The translations under genes and the position numbers were made by a program. The notes beneath the pieces were generated by a model that saw only the letters and a program-made list of their open reading frames with translations, ran no database searches and had not been told where the DNA came from. From an uncultured Bacteroidota bacterium (GTDB taxonomy: Bacteria; Bacteroidota; Bacteroidia; Flavobacteriales; Flavobacteriaceae), in NCBI GenBank assembly GCA_902604715.1, contig CACLAD010000013.1, forward strand, positions 1-35,324: a stretch of DNA of 35,324 nt. Direction: 5' to 3'. Shown one piece after another: positions 17,781 to 26,804 of the stretch (its first letter is position 1; each line of letters begins with the position of its first letter).

Positions 17781-18560
17781 ATGAGAGTAAAATTATTGTT
17801 CTTTTTTATTTTTCTCCAATCTTTTCAAGCTCATAATCAAATTAAAATTGAGAAAATAGAAACAATTAGACATGATAATAATTTTATATTAATAAAAATT
17901 GATAATCTAGGGAACAAATATTATTTAAGTGATTATCATCTGTTAAAAAGAAAAGATCTCTTATTTTCTGACTCATCAATGGGTTTAATATCAAAAGTTG
18001 ACTTATATAATCCCTTAAAAATTAAGGTTTGGTTCCAAGATTTTAACAGCCTTATTATCCTTGACAATTTTTTAAATGAAATAACAAGGATTAATTTTAA
18101 TGAAATTCCTTCACTAGGTGAAATTTACGACATATCATCAGCCAACGATAATAGCATATGGGTTTTTGACGAAACGGACATGAAAATAAAAAAATTTGAT
18201 TTTTTTAAGAGACTAATTATTGGGAATATTGAAACTAAAATTGAAGGAGAATTTCTTGACTTTAAAAGTAGTTATAATTATTTGTGGGTTATAACGGACT
18301 TGTATTTTTATAAAATCAATTATAATGGGTCAATTATTTATAAATCCGAAAATAGCAACAGCTTTAATAAAGTAAGGATATTTAAGAATGATGTTATTCT
18401 TGCAAACAATAATAAATTAATCTATTTTAAAAATGATGAGGAATTATTTATTAATATTGAGCATCAAAAATTATTTATAAAAGATTTTTCCGTAATCGAT
18501 GAAACCTTGTATATTTATGACAAGGATTATTTAAACAAATATTTAATTTTAACAAACTAA
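17781..18560 (+). CDS. Conserved exported hypothetical protein, propeller-like
   Basis: Read from ATG 17781, the product is 259 residues with an N-terminal hydrophobic signal (MRVKLLFFFIFLQSFQAHNQ). The rest has short repeated units resembling strands of a beta-propeller, for example LISKVDLYNPLKIKVWFQDFNSLIILDNFLNEI, NDNSIWVFDETDMKIKKFD and SSYNYLWVITDLYFYKINYNGSIIY, each ending in aromatic or Asp-rich turns. I recognise it as a conserved flavobacterial protein of unknown function found next to the deoxynucleoside kinase gene, here one base apart. I assign no activity. A TTG five codons upstream is a less likely start. Confidence 0.75.
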   Translation: MRVKLLFFFIFLQSFQAHNQIKIEKIETIRHDNNFILIKIDNLGNKYYLSDYHLLKRKDLLFSDSSMGLISKVDLYNPLKIKVWFQDFNSLIILDNFLNEITRINFNEIPSLGEIYDISSANDNSIWVFDETDMKIKKFDFFKRLIIGNIETKIEGEFLDFKSSYNYLWVITDLYFYKINYNGSIIYKSENSNSFNKVRIFKNDVILANNNKLIYFKNDEELFINIEHQKLFIKDFSVIDETLYIYDKDYLNKYLILTN

Positions 18561-18561
18561 T

Positions 18562-19167
18562 ATGCATATAGCTATCGCAGGAAATATTGGTGCTGGAAAA
18601 ACCACATTGACTAAATATCTAGCTAAACATTATAAATACAATAAACAATTAGAAGACGTAGTTAAAAATCCATACTTAGACGATTTCTATAATCAAATGG
18701 AAAGATGGAGTTTTAATCTTCAAATATATTTTTTAAACAGCAGATTTAGACAAGTAAAAGAAATCCACAAAAAAAGTAAAAACGTAATTCAGGACAGAAC
18801 TATTTATGAGGATGCTAATATTTTTGCCCCCAATCTGCATGCTATGGGACTTATGACAAATCGTGATTTTGAAAACTACAGGTCACTTTTTGATTTAATG
18901 GAGGAAAATGTGGCTGCACCAGATCTGTTGATATATCTAAGAAGTTCTATTCCAAATTTGGTCTCTCAAATTCACAAAAGAGGGCGTGAATATGAAAATT
19001 CTATAAGTATTGAATATTTAAGTAGATTAAATGAAAGATATGAAGCTTGGATACATAATTATAGTAAAGGGGAATTATTAATTGTAGATATTGATGATTT
19101 AGATTTTGTTGAAAACAAGGACGACCTCAAAAAAATAATTTCACTAATAGATAGAAAAATGAAATAA
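18562..19167 (+). CDS. Deoxynucleoside kinase
   Basis: The 201-residue protein has a Walker A loop, GNIGAGKTT (residues 7-15), and the DRTIYED segment (around residue 75) typical of the dNK/dCK/dGK family, followed by PDLLIYLRSS and KRGREYE, the lid region. It phosphorylates deoxynucleosides in nucleotide salvage; the preferred base cannot be read by eye, though bacterial members are often deoxyadenosine/deoxycytidine or deoxyguanosine kinases. It is translationally linked to the upstream hypothetical gene and converges on hppA across a bidirectional terminator. Confidence 0.9.
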   Translation: MHIAIAGNIGAGKTTLTKYLAKHYKYNKQLEDVVKNPYLDDFYNQMERWSFNLQIYFLNSRFRQVKEIHKKSKNVIQDRTIYEDANIFAPNLHAMGLMTNRDFENYRSLFDLMEENVAAPDLLIYLRSSIPNLVSQIHKRGREYENSISIEYLSRLNERYEAWIHNYSKGELLIVDIDDLDFVENKDDLKKIISLIDRKMK

Positions 19168-19194
19168 AAAAGGGCCCAATTTGAGGCCTTTTTT
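19166..19194. terminator. Bidirectional terminator between the deoxynucleoside kinase gene and hppA
   Basis: AAAAAAGGGCC and GGCCTTTTTT flank an eight-base loop, forming a stem with one bulged G and A/T-runs on both outer sides. It serves two convergent genes that end 33 bases apart. Confidence 0.85.
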
Positions 19195-19200
19195 AGTAGT

Positions 19201-21822
19201 CTATTTGGAATACATATTGATAAAATTAATTTTATCACCATCAAAACGGAAAGATTCCATCCAGCTTTTAGTAATTGATTCACCGTTTGATTCAACAATA
19301 TTTCCTTTATCCCAAAGTAACACCCATTCATCACCATTATCGCCGGTAACTGCGAGATTAACTGCAACGCTATAGTCTTCAATATCAACTTCAGAATATG
19401 TGTCAGATATGTGTTTCATGGCAGATTCCTTACCTTCAATTAATGAGCCATCAGAAAGATTAAAAACAACATCTTCTGAAAGATAATCAGCAACTTTGGT
19501 GTAATCTTTAGCTATTAAATCTCTTACCATAGATTGTACAATTAATATCTTATCCTCATTACCAATTTCAAATGTATCAAGATATGTAGCATCATATATA
19601 TAAGTTACAGATTTATGATCAACATCATGAGTTCCATGACCACCTAATATAGGAGCAATAACCAAACCTATTAAACATGTAAGTTTGATGAGAATGTTCA
19701 TAGATGGTCCCGATGTATCTTTGAAAGGATCTCCAACCGTGTCTCCAGTAACAGATGCCTTGTGTGCATCAGATCCTTTAAATGTCATTTCTCCGTTAAT
19801 TTCAACGCCTGCTTCAAAAGATTTTTTTGCATTGTCCCATGCACCTCCCGCATTGTTTTGAAAAATTGCCCATAAAACTCCACTGACTGTAACCCCAGCC
19901 ATGTATCCACCGAGCATTTCAGCAATTAATTGGTTGTCTAGTCCAAATAACATTGGTAAGACTGTAATAATTATCGGAGTTCCAATTGTTAATATTCCAG
20001 GTAACATCATTTCTTTGAGAGATGCTTTTGTTGAGATGTCAACACATTTATCATATTCAGGCTTCGCCTTTCCCTTCATTATTCCGGGTATCTCTTTAAA
20101 TTGTCTTCTTACTTCATAAACCATTTCCATCGCTGCCTTTCCAACTGCATTCATAGCTAAGGCCGAAAATACCACTGGAACCATGCCTCCAACAAATAAC
20201 ATTGCTAAAACAGGTGCTTTAAATATATTGATACCTTCAATTCCAGTAAATGTGACATAGGCTGCAAATAAAGCCAAAGAAGTTAGAGCTGCAGAAGCAA
20301 TTGCAAAACCTTTTCCAGTAGCTGCTGTGGTATTGCCTACCGAATCTAATATATCTGTTCTTTCCCTCACAATAGGATCTTGTCCACTCATCTCAGCTAC
20401 TCCACCTGCATTGTCAGAAATTGGGCCAAAGGCATCAATTGCTAATTGCATTCCGGTTGTTGCCATCATAGCTGAAGCAGATAAAGCTACTCCGTAAAAA
20501 CCAGCGAAAGCATACGCTGCCCATATTGCAGCTGCAAATAAGATTACTGATCCAAAAGTTGAAATCATACCAGTTGCTAAACCTGCAATAATATTGGTTG
20601 CTGAGCCAGTACTTGATTTTTGAACGATTTCAAGAACAGGTTTTTTACCAAGTCCAGTATAATATTCAGTGATAGCAGAAATTAACCAACCAACGATTAA
20701 ACCGGTTAATGTAGCGTAGAAGACATTAATTGAAGCGATATCTTTTAATCCTTCACCAAAAAACTCCATATTTAATGTTTCAGGAAGCATATATTTAACT
20801 AGGAAAAAACAGGATACTGCAACCAGAAGTATAGATATTCCATTTCCTTTATTCAGAGCACCCATCACTTCGTCCTCCTTTGCATCATTTGAATTTATTT
20901 TTACAAAAAGTGTACCTATTAGGGATATAATAATCCCTAATCCAGCAATTGCCATCGGTAATAAAATTGGTCCAATTCCGCCAAAGTTATCTTCAATCGA
21001 TCCTCCCATATCAATGATAACATAATTTCCAAGTACCATGGCAGCGAGGACAGTTGCCACATACGAACCAAATAAGTCAGCTCCCATTCCAGCAACATCT
21101 CCAACATTATCTCCAACATTATCAGCAATTGTAGCTGGATTTCGTGGATCATCTTCTGGGATTCCAGCTTCAACTTTTCCTACCAAATCAGCACCCACAT
21201 CTGCAGCTTTCGTATAAATACCACCACCAACTCTTGCAAACAAAGCAATTGATTCAGCTCCTAATGAAAATCCAGCTAAAGTTTCTAAAACTATAGTCAT
21301 TGTGTCACTAGCAGATCCGTAATCAGTATCGGCCCATACACCACCCATAAAATGATTAAAAAATATGATAAAGAAAGCTGTTAGGCCTAATACAGCTAAA
21401 CCTGCTACGCCTAATCCCATAACTGTTCCGCCAGCAAATGAAATTTTGAGGGCATCTGGTAATGATGTTTTTGCTGCCTGAGTAGTTCTAACGTTTGTTT
21501 TGGTGGCAATCTTCATTCCTATGTTACCAGCATAGGCAGAGAAAAATGCTCCAAAGATAAATGATACCACTATTAAAATATGAGTTGTAGGCACAATAAA
21601 TGAAATACCTGCGAGAACTGCACTTACGACTAATACAAATACAGATAATAAACGATATTCAGCATTTAAAAACGCTAACGCACCTTCATATATATGATCA
21701 GAAATCTCTTTCATTTTTCCGTCACCAGCATCTTGTTTCATCACCCAAGATCTTCTTATAAAAACATAAGCAAGTCCTAATGCTGACATGATTATTGGCA
21801 TGTAAATCATCATTGAATCCAT
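19201..21822 (-). CDS. hppA: Membrane pyrophosphatase (ion-pumping) with C-terminal NTF2/SnoaL-like domain
   Basis: Residues 1-726 form a complete membrane pyrophosphatase, a 16-helix pump that uses pyrophosphate to move H+ and/or Na+ outward. Substrate motifs [28 protein letters not shown], and DNAGGVAEM are visible. [10 protein letters not shown] has Ala where K+-independent enzymes carry Lys, so it should be K+-dependent; whether it pumps H+, Na+ or both I cannot tell. After the final helix ([16 protein letters not shown]) come about 147 extra residues. These contain a helix-rich start ([29 protein letters not shown]) and beta strands ending [18 protein letters not shown], which look like an NTF2/SnoaL-type fold. 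The pump alone is usually about 700-800 residues; this one is 873. The family topology places the C-terminus outside the cytoplasm, so the extra domain would be periplasmic. Confidence 0.95.
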   Translation of the reverse strand: MDSMMIYMPIIMSALGLAYVFIRRSWVMKQDAGDGKMKEISDHIYEGALAFLNAEYRLLSVFVLVVSAVLAGISFIVPTTHILIVVSFIFGAFFSAYAGNIGMKIATKTNVRTTQAAKTSLPDALKISFAGGTVMGLGVAGLAVLGLTAFFIIFFNHFMGGVWADTDYGSASDTMTIVLETLAGFSLGAESIALFARVGGGIYTKAADVGADLVGKVEAGIPEDDPRNPATIADNVGDNVGDVAGMGADLFGSYVATVLAAMVLGNYVIIDMGGSIEDNFGGIGPILLPMAIAGLGIIISLIGTLFVKINSNDAKEDEVMGALNKGNGISILLVAVSCFFLVKYMLPETLNMEFFGEGLKDIASINVFYATLTGLIVGWLISAITEYYTGLGKKPVLEIVQKSSTGSATNIIAGLATGMISTFGSVILFAAAIWAAYAFAGFYGVALSASAMMATTGMQLAIDAFGPISDNAGGVAEMSGQDPIVRERTDILDSVGNTTAATGKGFAIASAALTSLALFAAYVTFTGIEGINIFKAPVLAMLFVGGMVPVVFSALAMNAVGKAAMEMVYEVRRQFKEIPGIMKGKAKPEYDKCVDISTKASLKEMMLPGILTIGTPIIITVLPMLFGLDNQLIAEMLGGYMAGVTVSGVLWAIFQNNAGGAWDNAKKSFEAGVEINGEMTFKGSDAHKASVTGDTVGDPFKDTSGPSMNILIKLTCLIGLVIAPILGGHGTHDVDHKSVTYIYDATYLDTFEIGNEDKILIVQSMVRDLIAKDYTKVADYLSEDVVFNLSDGSLIEGKESAMKHISDTYSEVDIEDYSVAVNLAVTGDNGDEWVLLWDKGNIVESNGESITKSWMESFRFDGDKINFINMYSK

Positions 21823-21845
21823 AGTTAATTTTTTTTATTAGTTGG

Positions 21846-21853
21846 CAAAAATA
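21846..21853 (-). promoter_or_regulatory. Candidate -7 box for hppA
   Basis: Minus-strand TATTTTTG matches TAnnTTTG and ends 23 bases before the hppA ATG. A 6-base inverted repeat (AGAGTT/AACTCT, 21861-21883) sits just upstream. Confidence 0.5.
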
Positions 21854-21887
21854 GTGAAATAGAGTTAATTAAGGAAAAACTCTTTGA

Positions 21888-22865
21888 TTATTTGTAGAGT
21901 ACCTTTTTGACCGCTTTTACAACATCTTCACTGTTCGGAAGCCATTCTTTGAGTAAAACAGGAGAATATGGAGCGGGGGTGTCAGCGGTATTAATTTTCT
22001 CTATTGGGGCATCAAGATAATCAAAGGCTTGAGATTGTACTTGGTAGGTGATCTCTGTTGCAACGTTACCAAATGGCCAAGCTTCTTCTAAAATTACAAG
22101 CCTGTTAGTTTTTTTTACAGAATTTAGAATAGCTTCATGATCCATCGGTCTGACAGTTCTAAGGTCAATAATTTCACAAGAAATATTTTCTTTATCCAGT
22201 TCATCTGCTGCCTTATAGGCCTCTTTAATTATTTTACCAAAAGAAACAATTGTAACATCGGAACCTTCTCTTTTTATGTCAGCAATACCAATAGGAATTG
22301 TGTATTCCCCCTGAGGAACCTCACCTTTGTCTCCATACATCTGTTCACTTTCCATAAATATCACCGGATCATCATCACGGATCGCTGATTTTAACAATCC
22401 TTTAGCATCATATGGATTTGAGGGTACGATTACCTTCAACCCCGGGGTATTGGCAAACCAATTTTCAAAAGCTTGAGAATGAGTTGCAGCTAGTTGACCA
22501 GCAGATGCAGTTGGGCCTCTAAAAACAATTGGACAATTGAATTGACCCCCAGACATTTGTCTAATTTTTGCTGCATTATTGATTATTTGATCAATTCCTA
22601 CTAATGAAAAATTAAAAGTCATGTATTCAACGATCGGTCTGTTACCTGTCATTGTTGAACCAATTGCAACACCAGCAAAACCAAGTTCAGAAATTGGGGT
22701 ATCGATAACTCTTTTTGGTCCAAATTCATCAAGCATACCTTTGGATGCTTTGTATGCTCCATTGTACTCGGCAACTTCTTCACCCATCAGAAATATACTT
22801 TCGTCATTTCTCATCTCTTCACTCATTGCTTCACAAACAGCTTCTCTGAATTGAATAGTCCTCAT
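21888..22865 (-). CDS. pdhB: Pyruvate dehydrogenase E1 component, beta subunit
   Basis: The 325-residue protein is the beta chain of the alpha2beta2 E1 that decarboxylates pyruvate with thiamine diphosphate. EEVAEYNGAYKASKGMLDEFG, TPISELGFAGVAIG, MTFNFSLVGIDQIINNAAK and the C-terminal transketolase domain with DLRTVRPMDHE and EEAWPFGNVATEI are as expected. No alpha subunit or E2 gene is adjacent, which is common in Flavobacteriaceae. Other 2-oxo-acid E1 beta chains are similar; the length and wording favour pyruvate. Confidence 0.92.
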   Translation of the reverse strand: MRTIQFREAVCEAMSEEMRNDESIFLMGEEVAEYNGAYKASKGMLDEFGPKRVIDTPISELGFAGVAIGSTMTGNRPIVEYMTFNFSLVGIDQIINNAAKIRQMSGGQFNCPIVFRGPTASAGQLAATHSQAFENWFANTPGLKVIVPSNPYDAKGLLKSAIRDDDPVIFMESEQMYGDKGEVPQGEYTIPIGIADIKREGSDVTIVSFGKIIKEAYKAADELDKENISCEIIDLRTVRPMDHEAILNSVKKTNRLVILEEAWPFGNVATEITYQVQSQAFDYLDAPIEKINTADTPAPYSPVLLKEWLPNSEDVVKAVKKVLYK

Positions 22866-22881
22866 AAAATCTAATTTTTGA

Positions 22882-22889
22882 CAAAAATA
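22882..22889 (-). promoter_or_regulatory. Candidate promoter for pdhB
   Basis: Minus-strand TATTTTTG matches the -7 consensus and ends 16 bases before the pdhB ATG. A TTG lies 23 bases further upstream, at the upper limit of the usual spacing. Confidence 0.5.
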
Positions 22890-22950
22890 GTAAAGCGATT
22901 AAAATTAAACATCAATATGCTAAAATTATTTATTAATTAAAGTTTTTTGT

Positions 22951-22974
22951 CTTTCAAATTAGTAACTTTGAAAG
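22951..22974 (+). promoter_or_regulatory. etfBA -7 box inside a perfect inverted repeat
   Basis: TAACTTTG (22963-22970) matches TAnnTTTG and ends 26 bases before the etfB ATG. It overlaps the right arm of a perfect 8-base inverted repeat, CTTTCAAA/TTTGAAAG, with an 8-base spacer. This could be an operator for a dimeric regulator or chance in A/T-rich DNA. Confidence 0.5.
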
Positions 22975-22996
22975 TGGATTTTAGAATTTATAAAGT

Positions 22997-23743
22997 ATGA
23001 AAATTCTTGTTTGTATAAGTCATGTTCCTGACACTACATCAAAGATCAATTTTTGCGAGAATAATAGTAAGTTTGACAAATCTGGTGTACAGTTTGTAAT
23101 CAATCCAAATGACGAATTTGGATTAACAAGAGCTATTTGGTTTAAGGAAAAAAATAATGCCACAATTGATGTGATTAATGTAGGATTACAGGATACAGAA
23201 TCAACACTTAGAAAAGCACTTGCCATCGGGGCAGATAAGGCTGTAAGAATCAATCACGAACCTAAAGATGGTTTTTCCGTAGCGAAATTTATATCAGATT
23301 ACATTAGTGAAAACAACTACGACCTAATAATTGCTGGTAGAGAATCTATTGATTACAACGGTGGTATGGTTCCTGGAATGATTTCAGCACTTACTAAAAT
23401 AAATTTTATAGACAAATGCATTGCTTTAAATATTTCAGGTAATTCTGTCGAAGCCGCAAGAGAAATTGAGGGTGGTAAAGAAAACATATCAACCCAATTA
23501 CCTCTAATAATTGGTGGCCAAAAAGGTCTAGTCGAAGAGAGTGATTTACGAATTCCCAACATGAGGGGAATTATGATGGCAAGGAAAAAAGAACTAGTTG
23601 TAGTGGAAACTAGTGATGATCCTAGCGCAACTCATTCAAAAAGTTTTGAAAAACCCCAACCAAAAGGAGAAGTTACTCTCGTATCATCCAATGATATTGA
23701 AAAGTTAATTGATTTGCTACATAACGAAGCTAAAGCATTATAA
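22997..23743 (+). CDS. etfB: Electron transfer flavoprotein beta subunit
   Basis: The 248-residue protein (KILVCISHVPDTTSKI start, FVINPNDEFGLTRAIWFKE, ALAIGADKAVRI, AGRESIDYNGGMVPGMIS) is the EtfB chain that binds AMP and carries electrons from acyl-CoA dehydrogenases to the quinone pool. The RKKELVVVE and late hinge segments are present. One base separates it from etfA. Confidence 0.95.
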   Translation: MKILVCISHVPDTTSKINFCENNSKFDKSGVQFVINPNDEFGLTRAIWFKEKNNATIDVINVGLQDTESTLRKALAIGADKAVRINHEPKDGFSVAKFISDYISENNYDLIIAGRESIDYNGGMVPGMISALTKINFIDKCIALNISGNSVEAAREIEGGKENISTQLPLIIGGQKGLVEESDLRIPNMRGIMMARKKELVVVETSDDPSATHSKSFEKPQPKGEVTLVSSNDIEKLIDLLHNEAKAL

Positions 23744-23744
23744 T

Positions 23745-24710
23745 ATGGAAATACTAATTTTTGCAGAAACTGATGGTGAGGGTAATCTTAAAAAAGACGC
23801 CTATGAAATTGCTTCATATGCTTCAGAGATTTCCTTAGAAAATGGGGGTAGTGTTAACGCTTTGTGTTTTAATGCTACCAATGCTGAAAGTTTATCAGAT
23901 TATGGAGTTAATAAAATAATAAACTGTAAAAACGAAGAACTTAAGAATTTTGACCCAAGTAACTATTCAAAATGTATTTCTGAGGTTTTTAACAACAAAG
24001 AATGTAACTTACTTGTACTAAGCTCAAGTTCAAATTCAAAGTACATAGGAGGGATATTATCTGTTTTAACTGATGCAAGTTATGTTACAAATGTAATTTC
24101 AAAGCTCACCAATGGTGAAAAAATGACAGTTGTAAGAAACACCTTTACAAATAAAGCTTTTGAAACTGTAGAAATAATTAAAAACAAAATTATTTTAGCT
24201 ATTTCAAAAAATTCTTATGGTCTAAAAGAAAAACCTGTAAAGTCTGAGATTTCTGAGATAAATTTTAATATTTCTGAATCTAAAAATAAAGTAAAATCAA
24301 TTGACAGAGCAACTAATAAAGTAACAATTGCCGATGCTGATATTGTTGTTTCAGGTGGAAGAGGATTAAAAGGTCCTGAAAATTGGCATCTAGTAGAAAA
24401 CCTTGCTGAAGTTCTAGGTGGTGCTACAGCATGCTCAAAGCCTGTCTCAGATTTAGGCTGGAGACCCCACAGTGAACATGTAGGACAAACTGGTAAGCCT
24501 GTATCCTCAAACTTATATATTGCAATTGGTATTTCTGGAGCAATTCAGCATCTTGCTGGTGTTAATTCATCAAAAGTAAAAGTCGTTATAAATACAGACC
24601 CTGAAGCCCCATTTTTTAAAGCTGCTGATTACGGAATTGTTGGAGACGCTTTTGAAGTTGTGCCAAAATTGATTGATAAATTAAAAGAATTTAAAGCTGT
24701 AAATGACTAA
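23745..24710 (+). CDS. etfA: Electron transfer flavoprotein alpha subunit
   Basis: From ATG 23745 the product is 321 residues. The C-terminal FAD-binding domain is clear: SGGRGLKGPENW, LGGATACSKPVSDLGWRP, HVGQTGKPVSS, GISGAIQHLAG and NTDPEAPFFKAADYGIVGD. It forms the heterodimer with EtfB in the cytoplasm. A longer reading from 23709 would overlap etfB by 35 bases and adds a tail unlike the family, so I reject it. Confidence 0.95.
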   Translation: MEILIFAETDGEGNLKKDAYEIASYASEISLENGGSVNALCFNATNAESLSDYGVNKIINCKNEELKNFDPSNYSKCISEVFNNKECNLLVLSSSSNSKYIGGILSVLTDASYVTNVISKLTNGEKMTVVRNTFTNKAFETVEIIKNKIILAISKNSYGLKEKPVKSEISEINFNISESKNKVKSIDRATNKVTIADADIVVSGGRGLKGPENWHLVENLAEVLGGATACSKPVSDLGWRPHSEHVGQTGKPVSSNLYIAIGISGAIQHLAGVNSSKVKVVINTDPEAPFFKAADYGIVGDAFEVVPKLIDKLKEFKAVND

Positions 24711-24752
24711 TCTTTATTTTTTTAAATTAAAACATAACATTAGATTTACAAT

Positions 24753-25349
24753 ATGAATCTTGTTCAACTGCTAATTAACGGCATTTCCTACAGCCAAACT
24801 CAAAATGGTGCATATGCATTGATTTTAAGTGAATTGGAAGGTGAGAGAAAGTTACCAATAGTAATAGGCACAAATGAGGCACAGTCAATTGCGATTGCTA
24901 TTGAAAAAGAAATTAAACCTCCGAGACCATTGACTCACGATTTATTCAAAAATTTTTGTGTAAGATTTGATATCAAAATAAAACAAGTGATTATCCATAA
25001 ACTGGTCGATGGTGTGTTTTACTCTAGCGTCATTTGTGAAAGAGATGGAATTGAAGAAATAATCGACTCCAGATCTAGTGATGCTATCGCTCTGGCCATA
25101 AGATTTGAAGCTCCAATTTACACTTATGAAAATATTCTTGAAAAAGCAGGGGTTATTATTAAGGTTGAAAAAGAAATTGACGAAAGGTCATTGCTTAAAG
25201 AGTTGTTTTCTGACGAAAACTCAGAAATTGAAAGTAGTGAACTTAAAGAGAAAACAACCAAAGAACTTGAAGAATTATTAAAAATTGCTGTTCAAAATGA
25301 AAATTATGAATCAGCTGCAAAAATCAGGGATGAAATTTCCAATAGATAA
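24753..25349 (+). CDS. Bifunctional nuclease domain (DUF151) protein with C-terminal UVR motif
   Basis: Residues 1 to about 135 form a DUF151/bifunctional nuclease domain, with GAYALILSELEGERKLPIVIGTNEAQSIA and DSRSSDAIALAIRFEAPIYT. Residues about 160-198 form a UvrB/UvrC-type UVR helical pair (LEELLKIAVQNENYESAAKIRDEIS). Members have been reported to cleave DNA or RNA, but the physiological role in bacteria is poorly known, so I give no gene symbol. The end overlaps the nucleoside transporter start by 20 bases. Confidence 0.88.
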   Translation: MNLVQLLINGISYSQTQNGAYALILSELEGERKLPIVIGTNEAQSIAIAIEKEIKPPRPLTHDLFKNFCVRFDIKIKQVIIHKLVDGVFYSSVICERDGIEEIIDSRSSDAIALAIRFEAPIYTYENILEKAGVIIKVEKEIDERSLLKELFSDENSEIESSELKEKTTKELEELLKIAVQNENYESAAKIRDEISNR

Positions 25350-26733
25350 AAAAAAGATACTTTTAACAACCTTATTTTTTATTACTGCAAGCTCCTCTGT
25401 TTTTGCACAAGATCAAAATATTATTCCAAGTAATGGATTTACCCTTGAAGGTTTTCTTAGGGGTCTTTTAGGAATATCGTTTCTAATTTTAACAACTTAT
25501 CTTCTTTCAAATAATAAAAAAGCAATCAATTGGAAAACTGCATCAACTGGTTTAGTCCTTCAATTGATTCTAGCAGTTGGAGTTCTAAAAATTTCTTGGG
25601 TAAAGATGCTATTTGAAGGAGCAGGAAAGGTTTTTGTTAAAATCCTTGATTTTACTATGGAGGGTACCAAATTTTTATTTGGAGATTTAGTTAGTGCAGA
25701 AAATTTTGGGAATGTATTTATTTTCTCAATCTTGCCCACTGTGATTTTCTTTGCAGCACTAACATCCATTCTTTTTTATCTTGGGATAATACAAAAAATT
25801 GTAAGAGTAATGGCTTTACTATTATCAAAACTTCTTGGTGTTTCTGGGCCCGAAAGTCTTAGTGTAGCAGGAAATATTTTTCTTGGTCAAACCGAATCTC
25901 CTCTAATGATTAAAGCATACCTTGAAAAAATGTCAAAATCTGAAATTTTGCTAGTCATGATTGGAGGAATGGCAACAGTTGCAGGTGGTGTTCTGGCTGC
26001 TTACATTGGTTTCCTTGGAGGTGAAGATCCTGAACTTAAGGTCTATTATGCAAAACATCTTTTAACAGCATCTGTGATGGCTGCTCCTGGTGCAATCGTT
26101 ATTTCCAAAATTCTTTACCCAGAAACGGAAAAAATTGATTCAAATATTGAAATTTCTCAAGACAAAATTGGCTCAAATTTTTTAGATGCTATTTCAATTG
26201 GAACGTCGGAAGGATTGAAATTAGCAGCCAACATAGCAGCAATGCTTTTGGTATTTATTGCCTTCATTGCGCTAATTAATTATGTATTAAGTGGCTTTGG
26301 GGAAATAACAAATTTAAATGCTTGGATTAACGAGAAAACAGTATACTCCGAATTATCATTAGAGCTTATATTAGGATATATTTTTGCTCCAGTTATGTGG
26401 TTGATAGGAGTTGCAAAAGAGGATATTACTTTGATGGGGCAACTACTTGGTATAAAATTAGCAGCTAGTGAATTTATTGGATATATTCAATTATCCGATT
26501 TAAAAGATGCAGCCAATGTGATTCACCTAAATTATCAAAAATCAATAATCATAGCTACTTATATGCTTTGCGGTTTTGCAAATTTTGCATCAATTGGAAT
26601 TCAAATAGGAGGAATTGGTTCTATTGAACCTAAACAAAGAAAAAATCTTTCAAAATTTGGATTTAAAGCTTTAATTGGTGGAACTTTGGCATCCCTTTTA
26701 TCAGCAACAATTGCAGGGATGATTATTGGCTAA
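25330..26733 (+). CDS. Concentrative nucleoside transporter (NupC/CNT family)
   Basis: From ATG 25330 the product is 467 residues. It starts with a cleavable-looking signal (KKKILLTTLFFITASSSVFAQ), unusual for NupC in Proteobacteria but normal in Flavobacteriaceae homologues, followed by about ten membrane segments. The CNT core has GPESLSVAGNIFLGQTESPLMIKAYL, GGMATVAGGVLAAYIGF and CGFANFASIGIQIGGIGSIEP, with the expected order of the gate helices. It should import nucleosides with Na+ or H+. The start at 25285 would read through the previous gene in another frame; 25330 fits the signal peptide. The neighbours thyA and folA fit a nucleotide theme. Confidence 0.92.
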   Translation: MKFPIDKKKILLTTLFFITASSSVFAQDQNIIPSNGFTLEGFLRGLLGISFLILTTYLLSNNKKAINWKTASTGLVLQLILAVGVLKISWVKMLFEGAGKVFVKILDFTMEGTKFLFGDLVSAENFGNVFIFSILPTVIFFAALTSILFYLGIIQKIVRVMALLLSKLLGVSGPESLSVAGNIFLGQTESPLMIKAYLEKMSKSEILLVMIGGMATVAGGVLAAYIGFLGGEDPELKVYYAKHLLTASVMAAPGAIVISKILYPETEKIDSNIEISQDKIGSNFLDAISIGTSEGLKLAANIAAMLLVFIAFIALINYVLSGFGEITNLNAWINEKTVYSELSLELILGYIFAPVMWLIGVAKEDITLMGQLLGIKLAASEFIGYIQLSDLKDAANVIHLNYQKSIIIATYMLCGFANFASIGIQIGGIGSIEPKQRKNLSKFGFKALIGGTLASLLSATIAGMIIG

Positions 26734-26749
26734 AAAGTTAATAACTTTT
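26733..26749. repeat. Short inverted repeat after the transporter gene
   Basis: AAAAGTTA and TAACTTTT surround one A in the 71-base gap before thyA. A T-rich stretch (CTTTCTTTTT) follows. It could be a weak terminator; the stem is nearly all A/T, so I hold it lightly. Confidence 0.3.
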
Positions 26750-26804
26750 ACCTTTCTTTTTAATTAAGATTATCACTATTAATTATTTTTACTAACTGGA
26801 TTTT

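Noticed and set aside
19059-19388. Open frames on both strands across the kinase/hppA junction
   Set aside because: They cross a clear bidirectional terminator and overlap the ends of two well-supported genes.
21861-21883. AGAGTT/AACTCT inverted repeat between pdhB and hppA as terminator
   Set aside because: No T-run follows on the minus strand; it may instead be part of the hppA promoter region or chance.
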